DNA of 32,364 bases, taken from assembly GCA_964524295.1 (NCBI GenBank), contig CAZGCW010000015.1:1-32364 (forward strand), written 5' to 3'. Below the pieces are notes generated by a model. It was not told the origin of the DNA. It saw only the letters and a list, made by a program, of their open reading frames with translations, and did not search any database. Both the position numbers and the translations under genes were made by a program. Origin of the DNA: UBA9926 sp964524295. GTDB lineage: Bacteria > Pseudomonadota > Gammaproteobacteria > Pseudomonadales > Azotimanducaceae. Positions 1 to 7,387 of the stretch are shown piece by piece; positions within the stretch are counted from its first letter, which is position 1; the number at the start of each line of letters is the position of its first letter.

Positions 1-2
1 AA

Positions 3-410
3 GTCATTGGAAATATGCGAAAACAACGCTATGGGCGAATTATCAACATTGCCAGCACCGCCTCACTACGCGGTTATGCTTATGTCAGCGCCTATACCGC
101 TGCCAAGCATGGTGTGCTCGGCCTAACGCGTGCTTTAGCACTAGAAACAGCCCCACTGGGTATTACCGTAAATGCCGTTTGTCCGGGTTATACAGACACT
201 GAAATTATTTCGCAGGCTGTCTCTAACATTATGACTGCAACCGGACAAAGCAGGCAGCAGGCCATGTCCAATTTCACATCAACCAATCCTCAGGGACGTC
301 TCATTGACCCCGAGGAAGTCGCTACGACGGTGCGATGGTTGTGCTCTGACGCTGCCAAATCAATTAATGGTCAAGCCATCTCAGTCTGTGGTGGTGAAAC
401 CAACTTCTAA
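3..410 (+). CDS. SDR-family dehydrogenase, C-terminal part (5' end outside window)
   Basis: This is the C-terminal half of a classical short-chain dehydrogenase/reductase, an NAD(P)-dependent alcohol or hydroxyacyl oxidoreductase. The reading frame is open from base 3, so the gene starts upstream and the Met at 15 is internal. Visible family marks are the NIAS strand carrying the catalytic Ser, the YTAAK motif with catalytic Tyr and Lys, the PG-x-TDT loop after it, and the usual C-terminal GQAISVCGG strand. The missing part would hold the N-terminal TGxxxGxG nucleotide-binding motif. It ends 25 bases before a crotonase gene, so the two are probably co-transcribed and may act in one beta-oxidation-like sequence on an aryl- or alicyclic-CoA. 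The exact substrate cannot be read from the sequence. Confidence 0.85.
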   Translation, partial: VIGNMRKQRYGRIINIASTASLRGYAYVSAYTAAKHGVLGLTRALALETAPLGITVNAVCPGYTDTEIISQAVSNIMTATGQSRQQAMSNFTSTNPQGRLIDPEEVATTVRWLCSDAAKSINGQAISVCGGETNF

Positions 411-435
411 CAACCCTGTACTTACAGAGACCCCT

Positions 436-1248
436 ATGAAAACAACACCCCTCACGGATTACCAGGCCCAGCACTTCCTATGGCAAGTAGATTCAGCGGT
501 CGCAACGATTACCCTGAACCGACCCGACAGGAAAAACCCGCTGACATTTGAATCTTATGCTGAACTCCGCGACCTGTTCTCTGCGTTAAGGGATGCAAGC
601 GATGTCCATACTGTGATCATCAATGGTGCCGGTGGCAATTTCTGCTCTGGTGGGGATGTACACGAAATCATTGGTCCACTCACCGATATGAACATGCGGG
701 AACTACTGGCTTTTACCCGCATGACCGGCGATCTGGTCAAGAACATGCGTCATTGCCCTCAGCCCATTATCAGTGCCATTGAAGGTATCTGCGCCGGTGC
801 AGGCGCAATTATAGCGATGAGCAGTGATCTACGTTATGGCTCACCGAATGCCAAGGTGGCATTCCTTTTTAATCGCGTCGGTCTGGCCGGATGCGATATG
901 GGCGCCTGTGCCATCCTACCTCGGCTAATTGGCCAGGGTCGCGCCAGCCAACTACTTTATTCGGGTCAAGCCATGACCGCAGATGAAGGTCTGAAGTGGG
1001 GGTTTTTTAACGACATTAGCGAAAAACCCCTGATGCTGGCTCAAACCATGGCACTGCAAATAGCCTCTGGCCCCACTTTCGCCAACGGCATCACCAAAAC
1101 TCAGCTTCAACAGGAATGGAACATGTCTGTTGACCAGGCCATAGAAGCAGAAGCTCAAGCACAGGCCATCTGCATGCAGACCGAGGACTTCCGCCGCGCG
1201 TATAATGCCTTCGTTGGCAAGTCTACACCCGTATTTGAGGGCGATTAA
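436..1248 (+). CDS. Crotonase-fold enoyl-CoA hydratase/isomerase family protein
   Basis: A 270-residue crotonase-superfamily enzyme acting on a CoA thioester. The reading frame is open much further upstream, over the SDR gene, but ATG 436 gives the normal family N-terminus and length. The oxyanion-hole segment NFCSGGDV (about residues 68-75) and the second one, CAGAGA (about 119-124), are present. An ungapped alignment to mitochondrial enoyl-CoA hydratase from memory puts Ile125 and Phe145 where the two catalytic glutamates should be, while an acid, Asp154, lies in the loop GCDMG nearby. Simple hydration is therefore doubtful; isomerisation, hydrolysis or C-C cleavage on a cyclic CoA ester is possible. 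I associate the FLFNRVGLAGCDMG signature with crotonases next to 2-aminobenzoyl-CoA or salicylyl-CoA pathways, but this is memory, not a search. Confidence 0.85.
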   Translation: MKTTPLTDYQAQHFLWQVDSAVATITLNRPDRKNPLTFESYAELRDLFSALRDASDVHTVIINGAGGNFCSGGDVHEIIGPLTDMNMRELLAFTRMTGDLVKNMRHCPQPIISAIEGICAGAGAIIAMSSDLRYGSPNAKVAFLFNRVGLAGCDMGACAILPRLIGQGRASQLLYSGQAMTADEGLKWGFFNDISEKPLMLAQTMALQIASGPTFANGITKTQLQQEWNMSVDQAIEAEAQAQAICMQTEDFRRAYNAFVGKSTPVFEGD

Positions 1249-1382
1249 CCACAGGCTTGCAGTCGATCTGCTGACTTCCTCAGCGTGAAAAGAGCATGGA
1301 AAGGGGCACGAGAATTCACCCAAAACTTGCGTGTTCCCCGCCTTAAGGCCATCATCTACCTCTTTTATTCGGGATAGTGAGT

Positions 1383-1841
1383 ATGCCTCGTAGTTGGCAT
1401 GGCCTTAGAATCGACCAAAGCTTCTCTACAGAAAGACGCGCAATTTCCAAAGCGGCTATTCTTGAATTTGCAGGCGAATTCGACCCGCAACCCTATCATC
1501 TAGATAGTGCAGCTGCACAAGCCTCTATATTCGGTGGTCTCTGTGCCAGCGGCTGGCAGGTATCAGCCACCGTGATGCAACTGGTTAACAACGCCTTTCA
1601 CAGCCGGGAAATCCCCGTTATTGAGACCCTAGAGGTCCCCCTGATGCGCTGGAAAGCCCCCGTATTTGCAGACGACAGCGTCTATGCGGAAGTCACTGTT
1701 AAAGCCATCGACAGCCAACCAGTGCCTGAGCAAGCCACCAAAATTCAGGTGGTCATAGGGGGTTATAACCAACACGACAACGCCATTTTAACCCTGCAGA
1801 TCACACTGCTCATTGCAAAAGCAGAAGGCTCCCCCCAATGA
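1383..1841 (+). CDS. MaoC-like (R)-specific enoyl-CoA hydratase
   Basis: A 152-residue single hot-dog-fold MaoC dehydratase, expected to add water to an enoyl-CoA. The hydratase motif FDPQPYH carries the catalytic pair Asp34 and His39 and is followed by the characteristic GGLCASGW helix. ATG 1383 is preferred because GGGA lies 8 bases upstream; the in-frame GTG at 1377 would have that sequence only 2 bases away. Its stop overlaps the start of the next MaoC gene by 4 bases (ATGA), so the two are translationally coupled and may form a heteromer. It follows the crotonase gene after a 134-bp gap that contains a perfect 10-bp palindrome at 1340-1349. Confidence 0.85.
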   Translation: MPRSWHGLRIDQSFSTERRAISKAAILEFAGEFDPQPYHLDSAAAQASIFGGLCASGWQVSATVMQLVNNAFHSREIPVIETLEVPLMRWKAPVFADDSVYAEVTVKAIDSQPVPEQATKIQVVIGGYNQHDNAILTLQITLLIAKAEGSPQ

Positions 1842-2362
1842 TGCAGTCTAGCCCCTATATTCGCAGCCGTTGGTTTGAAGATATTCCGGTAGGGGAATTC
1901 CACGTTTTCGGCTCGCACACTTTCAGTGAACTAGAGATTATCGAATTCGGTAGCAAATACGCACCGGAAATTTATCATACCGACCCGGTTGCCTCCCTGG
2001 ACACAAAACATCGAGGTCTCATAGCCTCAGGCTGGCACATTAATGCTATATGGATGCGCCTGATGGTCGAATACATGGAACGGTTTGCTCGCGGCGTGCG
2101 GGATGGTCGGCGAAATGGTGCAGGCGTTAGCATAAAAGATCTAGTTTGGCACCAGCCGGTTCGACCGGGCCACACCCTGACTTTCACTTATGAAATCATC
2201 GAAAAATCCAATCGGGTGGTCCGCAACAAATGGGGCATCGTCACAAGCCGCAACGAAGCTTTCAACCAGTACAACAACCTCGCCATGAGTTTTACCATCG
2301 ATATCCTGGCAGAACGAAACCCAGAGAATTTATCCCCGACTGAATCGACCTCCAACGCCTAA
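1838..2362 (+). CDS. MaoC-like hot-dog protein lacking the catalytic Asp
   Basis: A 174-residue MaoC-family protein. The hot-dog helix is recognisable (GLIASGWH, like the partner's GLCASGW) and the hydratase segment reads YAPEIYH, which keeps the His (residue 47) but has Ala42 where the first MaoC has Asp34, with the same 5-residue spacing. It is therefore probably a poor hydratase alone and may be the structural or substrate-binding half of a heteromer with the preceding gene. Such one-active, one-inactive MaoC pairs are known in steroid side-chain degradation (ChsH1/ChsH2). The start overlaps the upstream stop by 4 bases. The 3' end overlaps by 4 bases the end of the convergent iorB-like gene. 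Confidence 0.8.
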   Translation: MMQSSPYIRSRWFEDIPVGEFHVFGSHTFSELEIIEFGSKYAPEIYHTDPVASLDTKHRGLIASGWHINAIWMRLMVEYMERFARGVRDGRRNGAGVSIKDLVWHQPVRPGHTLTFTYEIIEKSNRVVRNKWGIVTSRNEAFNQYNNLAMSFTIDILAERNPENLSPTESTSNA

Positions 2363-3858
2363 GTGACCGTCAAAAGATCAGCTAAAGCACCCCCATTGTC
2401 GTCCTCAAGTGCCGCCTCGCGCCAAGCCTTTACCTGATTTGGCTGAGTGCCTGCCTGTTGTTTGATTCGGCTTAGTATGACCGCAAGCTGACCGCTGGTG
2501 CGTTGACGGGTTTCTCCATAACCTTTAACCAAGCGCCCACATTCAGCGATTTCACAGGCTAGCTGCAAATCGACACCCGCTGCATCGTGGATACTCATCA
2601 ACCAGCTGTTTATTTCTGCATGGACGTTCTGATAGCCAAACATACCCCGTCGAAACCGGCGCAAACCCGCCAACATAGACAACAGCAGAAATACACCAAT
2701 ATGAGAAGACTGCAGCTGCCAACCCCGACACAAAGGACGAAGCAGCCAGCCACATACAGGTGAGGTGGCAACCCACCCACCTATAAACCTAGGCATTAAG
2801 GCGGCTATTTCTTCGATCCTGGGCCTGAAGAAGTCCGTGACAGTCATCAACTGGCCGGACGTTACTCGGGCCTCTGCATGCAATCTTTCGAAACGGTTTT
2901 TGTCGGTCTTGAGCTGTGCAACCCGAGGGATATCTTCATAACTCATCAGCAGTGCCAACCATCGGCCGGTTTCATTGGTTAGTCGGTAATGGTTGCGACC
3001 ATCATCCCGTTCAAATATCAACGCCAACTGGTTTAGGTACTGTCTCGCATAAGCGTGATCCTGGTACTCTACCAACCGCGCCAGACCCTGATACAGTATC
3101 TTGAAAGTCGGCGCAGCAAACTTGCGCTCGAGGTGGGAAAGAAGATCTTCACCTTTAGGACTCTGGGCTATCGGCAACGTAAACGCTGAAGCTGGCTCAT
3201 CGCCCTGAACTGGACTCCACTGCTGAACACCTTTGCTACTGGCCATTTCGAAGCTGGCTTTAAAAGCAGCTCGATTCGCTGCAACGGCCTTCCCCGATTT
3301 TTCTATCGCCCGCTCATAGCTCGCCTTACTGAACGGTAGCACACCTGAACCGGCTACAGCCCCCAGCATCGTCGCTGATATGATCGAATTGTGCTCACTC
3401 GCCAGCTTCTGCAGGTCATATTGCACCACGCGCCTCGCGTACTTTTCGGCAATGTTCTGGACACTGGTCGCGTCGACCATACCATTGGCAAGGGCTATTT
3501 TTTCAGTAATGGCATAAACCCGATGAGTCGAGGTAATCAAAGTAGTACGATCTGGAGTCACAAACCCGCGTTGCACCATGCGCCCGGCCTCAGAGATCTC
3601 AGAAGCAACGGCAATATCAATATCGCCTTGAGAAGGAAAAAGAGACATCACCGGCAACGCCGCCATCGAATCGGCTCGCGGAAAAAACTCCAGATAGTAG
3701 ATGGTCGCGCCGGTGCGCTGCGCAACACCCGCAAGGGCGGTGGTTTGAGAAAGCCAGCCTTCGATGTCGGCCACGTCAATCATCCAATTGGTAAAGACGC
3801 CACCGCCTTCGCCGCCCAGGGCAGCCGCGATCATATTGACCGTTCGCGTGGAATTCAC
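2359..3858 (-). CDS. iorB: Indolepyruvate/2-oxoacid:acceptor oxidoreductase, beta subunit (IorB-like, long form)
   Basis: A 499-residue protein matching the long proteobacterial form of IorB. The N-terminal third resembles the gamma domain of pyruvate:ferredoxin oxidoreductases, with a GGEGGGVF glycine-rich start; the C-terminal part is the extra helical region found in this long form. With the alpha subunit it would decarboxylate an aryl 2-oxoacid oxidatively and pass electrons to an acceptor, giving an acyl-CoA. It starts at GTG (complement 3856-3858), overlapping the TGA of iorA by 4 bases, so expression is coupled and a 1:1 complex is likely. The native substrate may be indolepyruvate, but next to an isatin hydrolase-like gene isatinate (2-aminophenylglyoxylate) is an attractive alternative. 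Confidence 0.8.
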   Translation of the reverse strand: MNSTRTVNMIAAALGGEGGGVFTNWMIDVADIEGWLSQTTALAGVAQRTGATIYYLEFFPRADSMAALPVMSLFPSQGDIDIAVASEISEAGRMVQRGFVTPDRTTLITSTHRVYAITEKIALANGMVDATSVQNIAEKYARRVVQYDLQKLASEHNSIISATMLGAVAGSGVLPFSKASYERAIEKSGKAVAANRAAFKASFEMASSKGVQQWSPVQGDEPASAFTLPIAQSPKGEDLLSHLERKFAAPTFKILYQGLARLVEYQDHAYARQYLNQLALIFERDDGRNHYRLTNETGRWLALLMSYEDIPRVAQLKTDKNRFERLHAEARVTSGQLMTVTDFFRPRIEEIAALMPRFIGGWVATSPVCGWLLRPLCRGWQLQSSHIGVFLLLSMLAGLRRFRRGMFGYQNVHAEINSWLMSIHDAAGVDLQLACEIAECGRLVKGYGETRQRTSGQLAVILSRIKQQAGTQPNQVKAWREAALEDDNGGALADLLTVT

Positions 3859-6041
3859 AACGCCCTTGCCGCTAGACTAGCCTGCCTGTCCTGCAGCCGT
3901 TCGATGAATCCTTGCCGCAGTGTGCTGATCAAACGATCCCACCAAGATGGATTGAAAATAACATCCACTCGTGTAAATGATGGGCACAATATCGCTGAAT
4001 GAACGTTGCTACCGCAGACACCACAACCGACACAGCTATTATCAACATAGGTTACCGGATCTACCCGCAACGGATCAGGATTGGGTTTAATGGTCAGTGA
4101 TGGACAGCCTGATATTCGTATGCAGGCGTGATCACCCGTGCAGGTTTCACTGTCCACGACAAACCGGGCTTTCACGGTTCGCTTACCCGAGGCAATGGCC
4201 GTATTCAGCAGTGGTTTAATTCGGCGCTGCCGATTTAGCATGCATTCGCCTTGCGCAATAATTACCTTCAACCCTTTTTGCTCAGAAGTGAGGGCCTCGG
4301 TCAGCGTCGCTTTCATGGTATCGATACGATAGGTACTAATGGTCCGAAGCCATTTCACACCTGCACCCCTGCAGGCCTTTTCAATAGACTGGGAATCAAC
4401 GCTTACAGCCGGGTCCCGACCCAGGGTCGTGGCAATCAACTTTTCCGGGGGCACCGGTGAAGGAATATTCTGACCTCCGGTTGCCGCTGAATAACCGTTA
4501 TCAACCACGATCAATAAACCGTCATGATCATTAAATACGGCACTGCTAATACCACTGCTCAAACCGTTATGCCAGAAGCCTCCATCTCCCATAATACTAA
4601 TGGATTTATGGGGAAGCACATGGCGTAGCGCTGATGAGCTTGCCAGTGATAAGCCATAGCCCATAATGGTATTACCCAGATTAAAGGGCTCTAGGGAGGC
4701 AAAGGAGTGGCAGCCTATATCAGAACTGATATGAAAGGGACCTAGCTCCGCTTGAACCTGCTTTAACGCTGAAAATAATGGCCGCTCGGGGCAGCCTGTG
4801 CACAGTCCAGAAGGTCTGGGTGGGACATTGACCAGTAGGTTTTCCAGGTCTTTCTCGGTCAAAGGATTGCGTAGGGCAGCCACCTGATTTAAATCGAGTA
4901 AGCACCGCGCTTCCAGCGGCTTGGCCGCCGCCATAAAACGAGTCAGACCCTCCAGCACCACCTGACCGGTATACTCCCCAGTCATGGGCATGATATCTTT
5001 GCCGAACACGCGGACGGTATGCTCAGCGCGCCGCAGCACTGTCTGAATACCCTGTTCTATATAATCAGGCTGCCCCTCCTCAACAATCAACAACCGCTGT
5101 TTACCCGCAGCAAATTCAAGTATCTCGTCCGGCACTAAAGGATAACTCACATTCATCACATAAAGAGGGATATCACTCTGCCCAAAAACGTCGGCAAGAC
5201 CCTGCCGCTGCAGTGCCCGGATAATCAAATTGTATAACCCGCCTAGCACGATAATACCTAACTGTTCATATCGCCCAGGGAAAAACTCGTTGAGCTTGTG
5301 TCGGCGAATAAAATCAATCGCCGCGGGCAATCGCTTTGCGTACTTTTCTTCCTCCTGCTCATAAACATTGGGCGGCAGGATGATTTTTTCCTGTTCTCGC
5401 TCAGGTTCTAGCCGAGCACCTTTACTATACTGAGGTGGAATATTGTCAGAGGACAGGAATTCCCCGGTGACATGACAACCTCGAATGCGCATCATAAAAA
5501 AGACCGGGGTATGGCTGCATTCTGATAGCGCAAAACTCTGCTTTACCAGAGAAACAATACTGGGCAGGTCCGGCCGAGGGTCGATCAACCACATCTGGGC
5601 CTTCATGGCAAAAGCATAAGTCCGCTCCTGCATGATGCTTGAGCCTTCACCATAATCTTCACCAACGATAATGACGGCGCCGCCTTTTACCCCGGATGAG
5701 GCGAGATTCGATAAGGCATCAGATGCAACATTGGTTCCGACGGTTGATTTCCAGGTCACTGCCCCGCGCAGGGGATAGTTAATGGAGGCGCTAAGCATAG
5801 CAGCAGCACTGGCTTCGCTGCCGCAGGCTTCAAAATGGACGCCTAGTTCATCAAGAACGTCCTTTGCATCTGCAAGAACATCCATAAGATGAGAAATGGG
5901 TGAACCTTGATAGCCACCAACGTAGCCGATCCCTGACTCAAGCAGCGCCTTAGTCACAGCTAGAATACCTTCTCCCTTGAAAACCGCGCCCTCACCGGAC
6001 CTGAGCTTGCCTACCTCGAGCTGAAAAGATCTTTCTGCCAT
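3855..6041 (-). CDS. iorA: Indolepyruvate/2-oxoacid:acceptor oxidoreductase, alpha subunit (IorA-like, TPP and Fe-S)
   Basis: A 728-residue TPP-dependent oxidoreductase subunit. The N-terminal PFOR-type pyrimidine domain (GYQGSPISH, about residues 43-51) is followed by a TPP-binding domain with GDGGFWHNG (about 484-492) and the downstream NGYSAATGGQ. The C-terminal ferredoxin-like region has CTGDHAC with GCP (about 632-645) and CVGCGVC with a later CP (about 671-690). The first motif lacks the second Cys of a textbook CxxCxxC; as I recall this is normal in long proteobacterial IorA. It should cleave an aryl 2-oxoacid to CO2 and an aryl-CoA. It lies 6 bases downstream of the cyclase stop, with AGGA in that gene's last codons as ribosome-binding site, so cyclase, iorA and iorB form one operon. 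Confidence 0.85.
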   Translation of the reverse strand: MAERSFQLEVGKLRSGEGAVFKGEGILAVTKALLESGIGYVGGYQGSPISHLMDVLADAKDVLDELGVHFEACGSEASAAAMLSASINYPLRGAVTWKSTVGTNVASDALSNLASSGVKGGAVIIVGEDYGEGSSIMQERTYAFAMKAQMWLIDPRPDLPSIVSLVKQSFALSECSHTPVFFMMRIRGCHVTGEFLSSDNIPPQYSKGARLEPEREQEKIILPPNVYEQEEEKYAKRLPAAIDFIRRHKLNEFFPGRYEQLGIIVLGGLYNLIIRALQRQGLADVFGQSDIPLYVMNVSYPLVPDEILEFAAGKQRLLIVEEGQPDYIEQGIQTVLRRAEHTVRVFGKDIMPMTGEYTGQVVLEGLTRFMAAAKPLEARCLLDLNQVAALRNPLTEKDLENLLVNVPPRPSGLCTGCPERPLFSALKQVQAELGPFHISSDIGCHSFASLEPFNLGNTIMGYGLSLASSSALRHVLPHKSISIMGDGGFWHNGLSSGISSAVFNDHDGLLIVVDNGYSAATGGQNIPSPVPPEKLIATTLGRDPAVSVDSQSIEKACRGAGVKWLRTISTYRIDTMKATLTEALTSEQKGLKVIIAQGECMLNRQRRIKPLLNTAIASGKRTVKARFVVDSETCTGDHACIRISGCPSLTIKPNPDPLRVDPVTYVDNSCVGCGVCGSNVHSAILCPSFTRVDVIFNPSWWDRLISTLRQGFIERLQDRQASLAARAL

Positions 6042-6047
6042 GGCATG

Positions 6048-6839
6048 CTAATCCTGAGGAACGAGTGCCAGGACCCTTGCCGGGCTACCCGAGCCATCTT
6101 TTATTTTAAGGGGGGCGGCGATCAGTACCGTCCCTGTAGGCGGCAGCTGATCCAGGTTACACAAACTGGCCAGCCCGCATTTGTTCGCACCGTGCATCAT
6201 ATTATGGCAAGGGAAATTAGGTGCCAGTGCAGAAGCCTGACCGGCATCAGTGCCAACGGTTTCAACGCCGACACCCACTACACCACGTTCTTCTGCAAGG
6301 AATGTGATTGTTGCCGGATCCCACCCAGGGGTATGGCTACCATCGGTCGCCATATTGAGATAGTCCTCACTGCTGGGTTTTTCCGACCAGTCAGTACGGT
6401 ATAGGACCCAGGAACCCTGGGCTATTTCGCCATGTTCGGATTCCCATTTGTTGACAAACTCAATCGTCATTAGAAAGTCCGGGTCAGCCTGAGCTTCAGC
6501 AACGGCATCAATGACCACTGCCGGCACTACAAACCGATTGACCGGCAATGTATCCGTGGCATTATTATCGAAATCCTTACCGGTTACCCAATGAATTGGC
6601 GCATCAAAATGGGTGCCTGTGTGCTCACCACATTTAAGATTATTCCAGTACCAGGAAGGACCCTTTTCATCGTAGCGGGAAATCTTCTCCAGACTAAAGG
6701 GCCAGGAAACACCCCAACCAAATTCACTGGGCAAGGGTAGCAGCGGCGTACTTGCGTCCAGGGTTTCTGTAAGATCAACAATGCGAATACTGCCTGTTAA
6801 CAGATCGCGTACCAAATTTTCAAGTGTCTCACTGCCCAT
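6048..6839 (-). CDS. Cyclase-family metal hydrolase, isatin hydrolase / kynurenine formamidase-like
   Basis: A 263-residue member of the cyclase (KynB-like) family, which hydrolyses cyclic amides or N-formyl anilines using a divalent metal. The metal motif is complete: His73, His77, Asp79 and His83 in HTGTHFDAPIH. A later His-containing segment, CHNMMHGANKCG (from about residue 211), fits the second active-site region. Sequence around the motif (ISRYDEKGPSWYW, then CGEHTGTHFDAP) looks to me more like isatin hydrolases than KynB, though this is recognition from memory. It is the first gene of the minus-strand operon with iorA and iorB. If it opens isatin, the product isatinate is a 2-oxoacid and would suit the IorAB-type enzyme encoded next to it. 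Confidence 0.75.
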   Translation of the reverse strand: MGSETLENLVRDLLTGSIRIVDLTETLDASTPLLPLPSEFGWGVSWPFSLEKISRYDEKGPSWYWNNLKCGEHTGTHFDAPIHWVTGKDFDNNATDTLPVNRFVVPAVVIDAVAEAQADPDFLMTIEFVNKWESEHGEIAQGSWVLYRTDWSEKPSSEDYLNMATDGSHTPGWDPATITFLAEERGVVGVGVETVGTDAGQASALAPNFPCHNMMHGANKCGLASLCNLDQLPPTGTVLIAAPLKIKDGSGSPARVLALVPQD

Positions 6840-6906
6840 CTATCATCTCAATTCATCCAGTTTTCAGCAGCAGCACTAGAGGACTGCCCTGGTATAGGGT
6901 CATTAC

Positions 6907-6935
6907 TGGAATATATTTTAGGTTTAAAATATAAT
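6907..6935 (+). promoter_or_regulatory. Sigma-70 promoter for the RidA-to-Rieske operon
   Basis: A perfect -10 hexamer TATAAT (6930-6935) has a weak -35, TGGAAT (6907-6912), at 17 bases. The start would be near 6942, giving a leader of about 42 bases. The poor -35 suggests dependence on an activator or a modest basal level. It overlaps the palindrome and the opposing promoter. Confidence 0.5.
6912..6933. promoter_or_regulatory. 22-bp palindrome, candidate operator between divergent catabolic operons
   Basis: Two perfect 9-base arms, TATATTTTA and TAAAATATA, flank a 4-base centre (GGTT). The site overlaps the predicted -10 hexamers of both divergent promoters, so one bound repressor could block both operons. 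Size and symmetry suit a MarR- or TetR-type dimer, but no regulator gene is in the window. AT-rich palindromes can occur by chance; the length and placement argue against that here. Confidence 0.55.
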
Positions 6936-6959
6936 ACCGTGGTTACCATCACCCGTCAA
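6931..6959 (-). promoter_or_regulatory. Sigma-70 promoter for cyclase-iorA-iorB
   Basis: Read on the minus strand, TTGACG (6954-6959) is followed after exactly 17 bases by TATTAT (6931-6936). Each hexamer matches the consensus at 5 of 6 positions. Transcription would start near 6924, about 85 bases before the cyclase start codon at 6839, inside the palindrome. Confidence 0.6.
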
Positions 6960-6983
6960 ACATAACACAACCACAGGAAGCCC

Positions 6984-7376
6984 ATGAAAACAATGCTTTC
7001 ACCCAATGGCTGGCCCAGGCCCAAAGGCTATGCCAATGGCATCCTAACCTCAGACAGTAATACTATCTATGTCAGCGGCCAGATCGGCTGGAATGCTCAA
7101 CAAGAGTTTGAAAGCAGCGATTTCGTCACTCAGACAGCCCAGGCATTACGCAATGTAAAAACCGTATTAAAAGAGGCAGGCGCTGGCCCTGAACATATTG
7201 TGAGAATGACCTGGTATATTACAGACAAGTTAGCCTACCTTGAAAACCAGTCCCAGATTGGTAGGGTCTATCGTGAAGTCATGGGGAAAAATTATCCGAC
7301 CATGAGTGTCCTCCAGGTTGTGGCCCTGGTGGAAGATCAGGCAAAAGTCGAGATTGAGGTTACGGCAGTTCTTTAG
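6984..7376 (+). CDS. RidA/YjgF/YER057c/UK114-family protein
   Basis: A 130-residue Rid-family protein, normally a trimer that hydrolyses enamines or imines, or in catabolic clusters acts on amino-substituted ring intermediates. The fold is recognisable from IYVSGQIG (about residues 29-36), the central helix, and the final strand VEIEVTAVL. The arginine that defines canonical RidA deaminases (Arg105 in RidA, in a PxR motif) is replaced by Met107 in the segment PTMSV, so classical 2-aminoacrylate deaminase activity is unlikely. A good ribosome-binding site, AGGAAG, precedes ATG 6984. It is the first gene of the plus-strand catabolic operon, 11 bases before the CoA ligase. A role in imine or enamine hydrolysis of a nitrogen-bearing intermediate is inference. 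Confidence 0.85.
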   Translation: MKTMLSPNGWPRPKGYANGILTSDSNTIYVSGQIGWNAQQEFESSDFVTQTAQALRNVKTVLKEAGAGPEHIVRMTWYITDKLAYLENQSQIGRVYREVMGKNYPTMSVLQVVALVEDQAKVEIEVTAVL

Positions 7377-7387
7377 GCGAACGCACT

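Noticed and set aside
304..435. Extension of the crotonase gene upstream to ATG 304
   Set aside because: It would overlap the SDR by over 100 bases and add residues with no family similarity; ATG 436 gives the normal N-terminus.
952..1323. 123-codon minus-strand frame over the crotonase 3' end
   Set aside because: Shadow of the crotonase frame; no domain and no ribosome-binding site.
3391..4002. 203-codon open frame on the + strand across the iorB/iorA junction
   Set aside because: It is antisense to two clear genes, has no recognisable motif, and its composition reflects the opposite strand.
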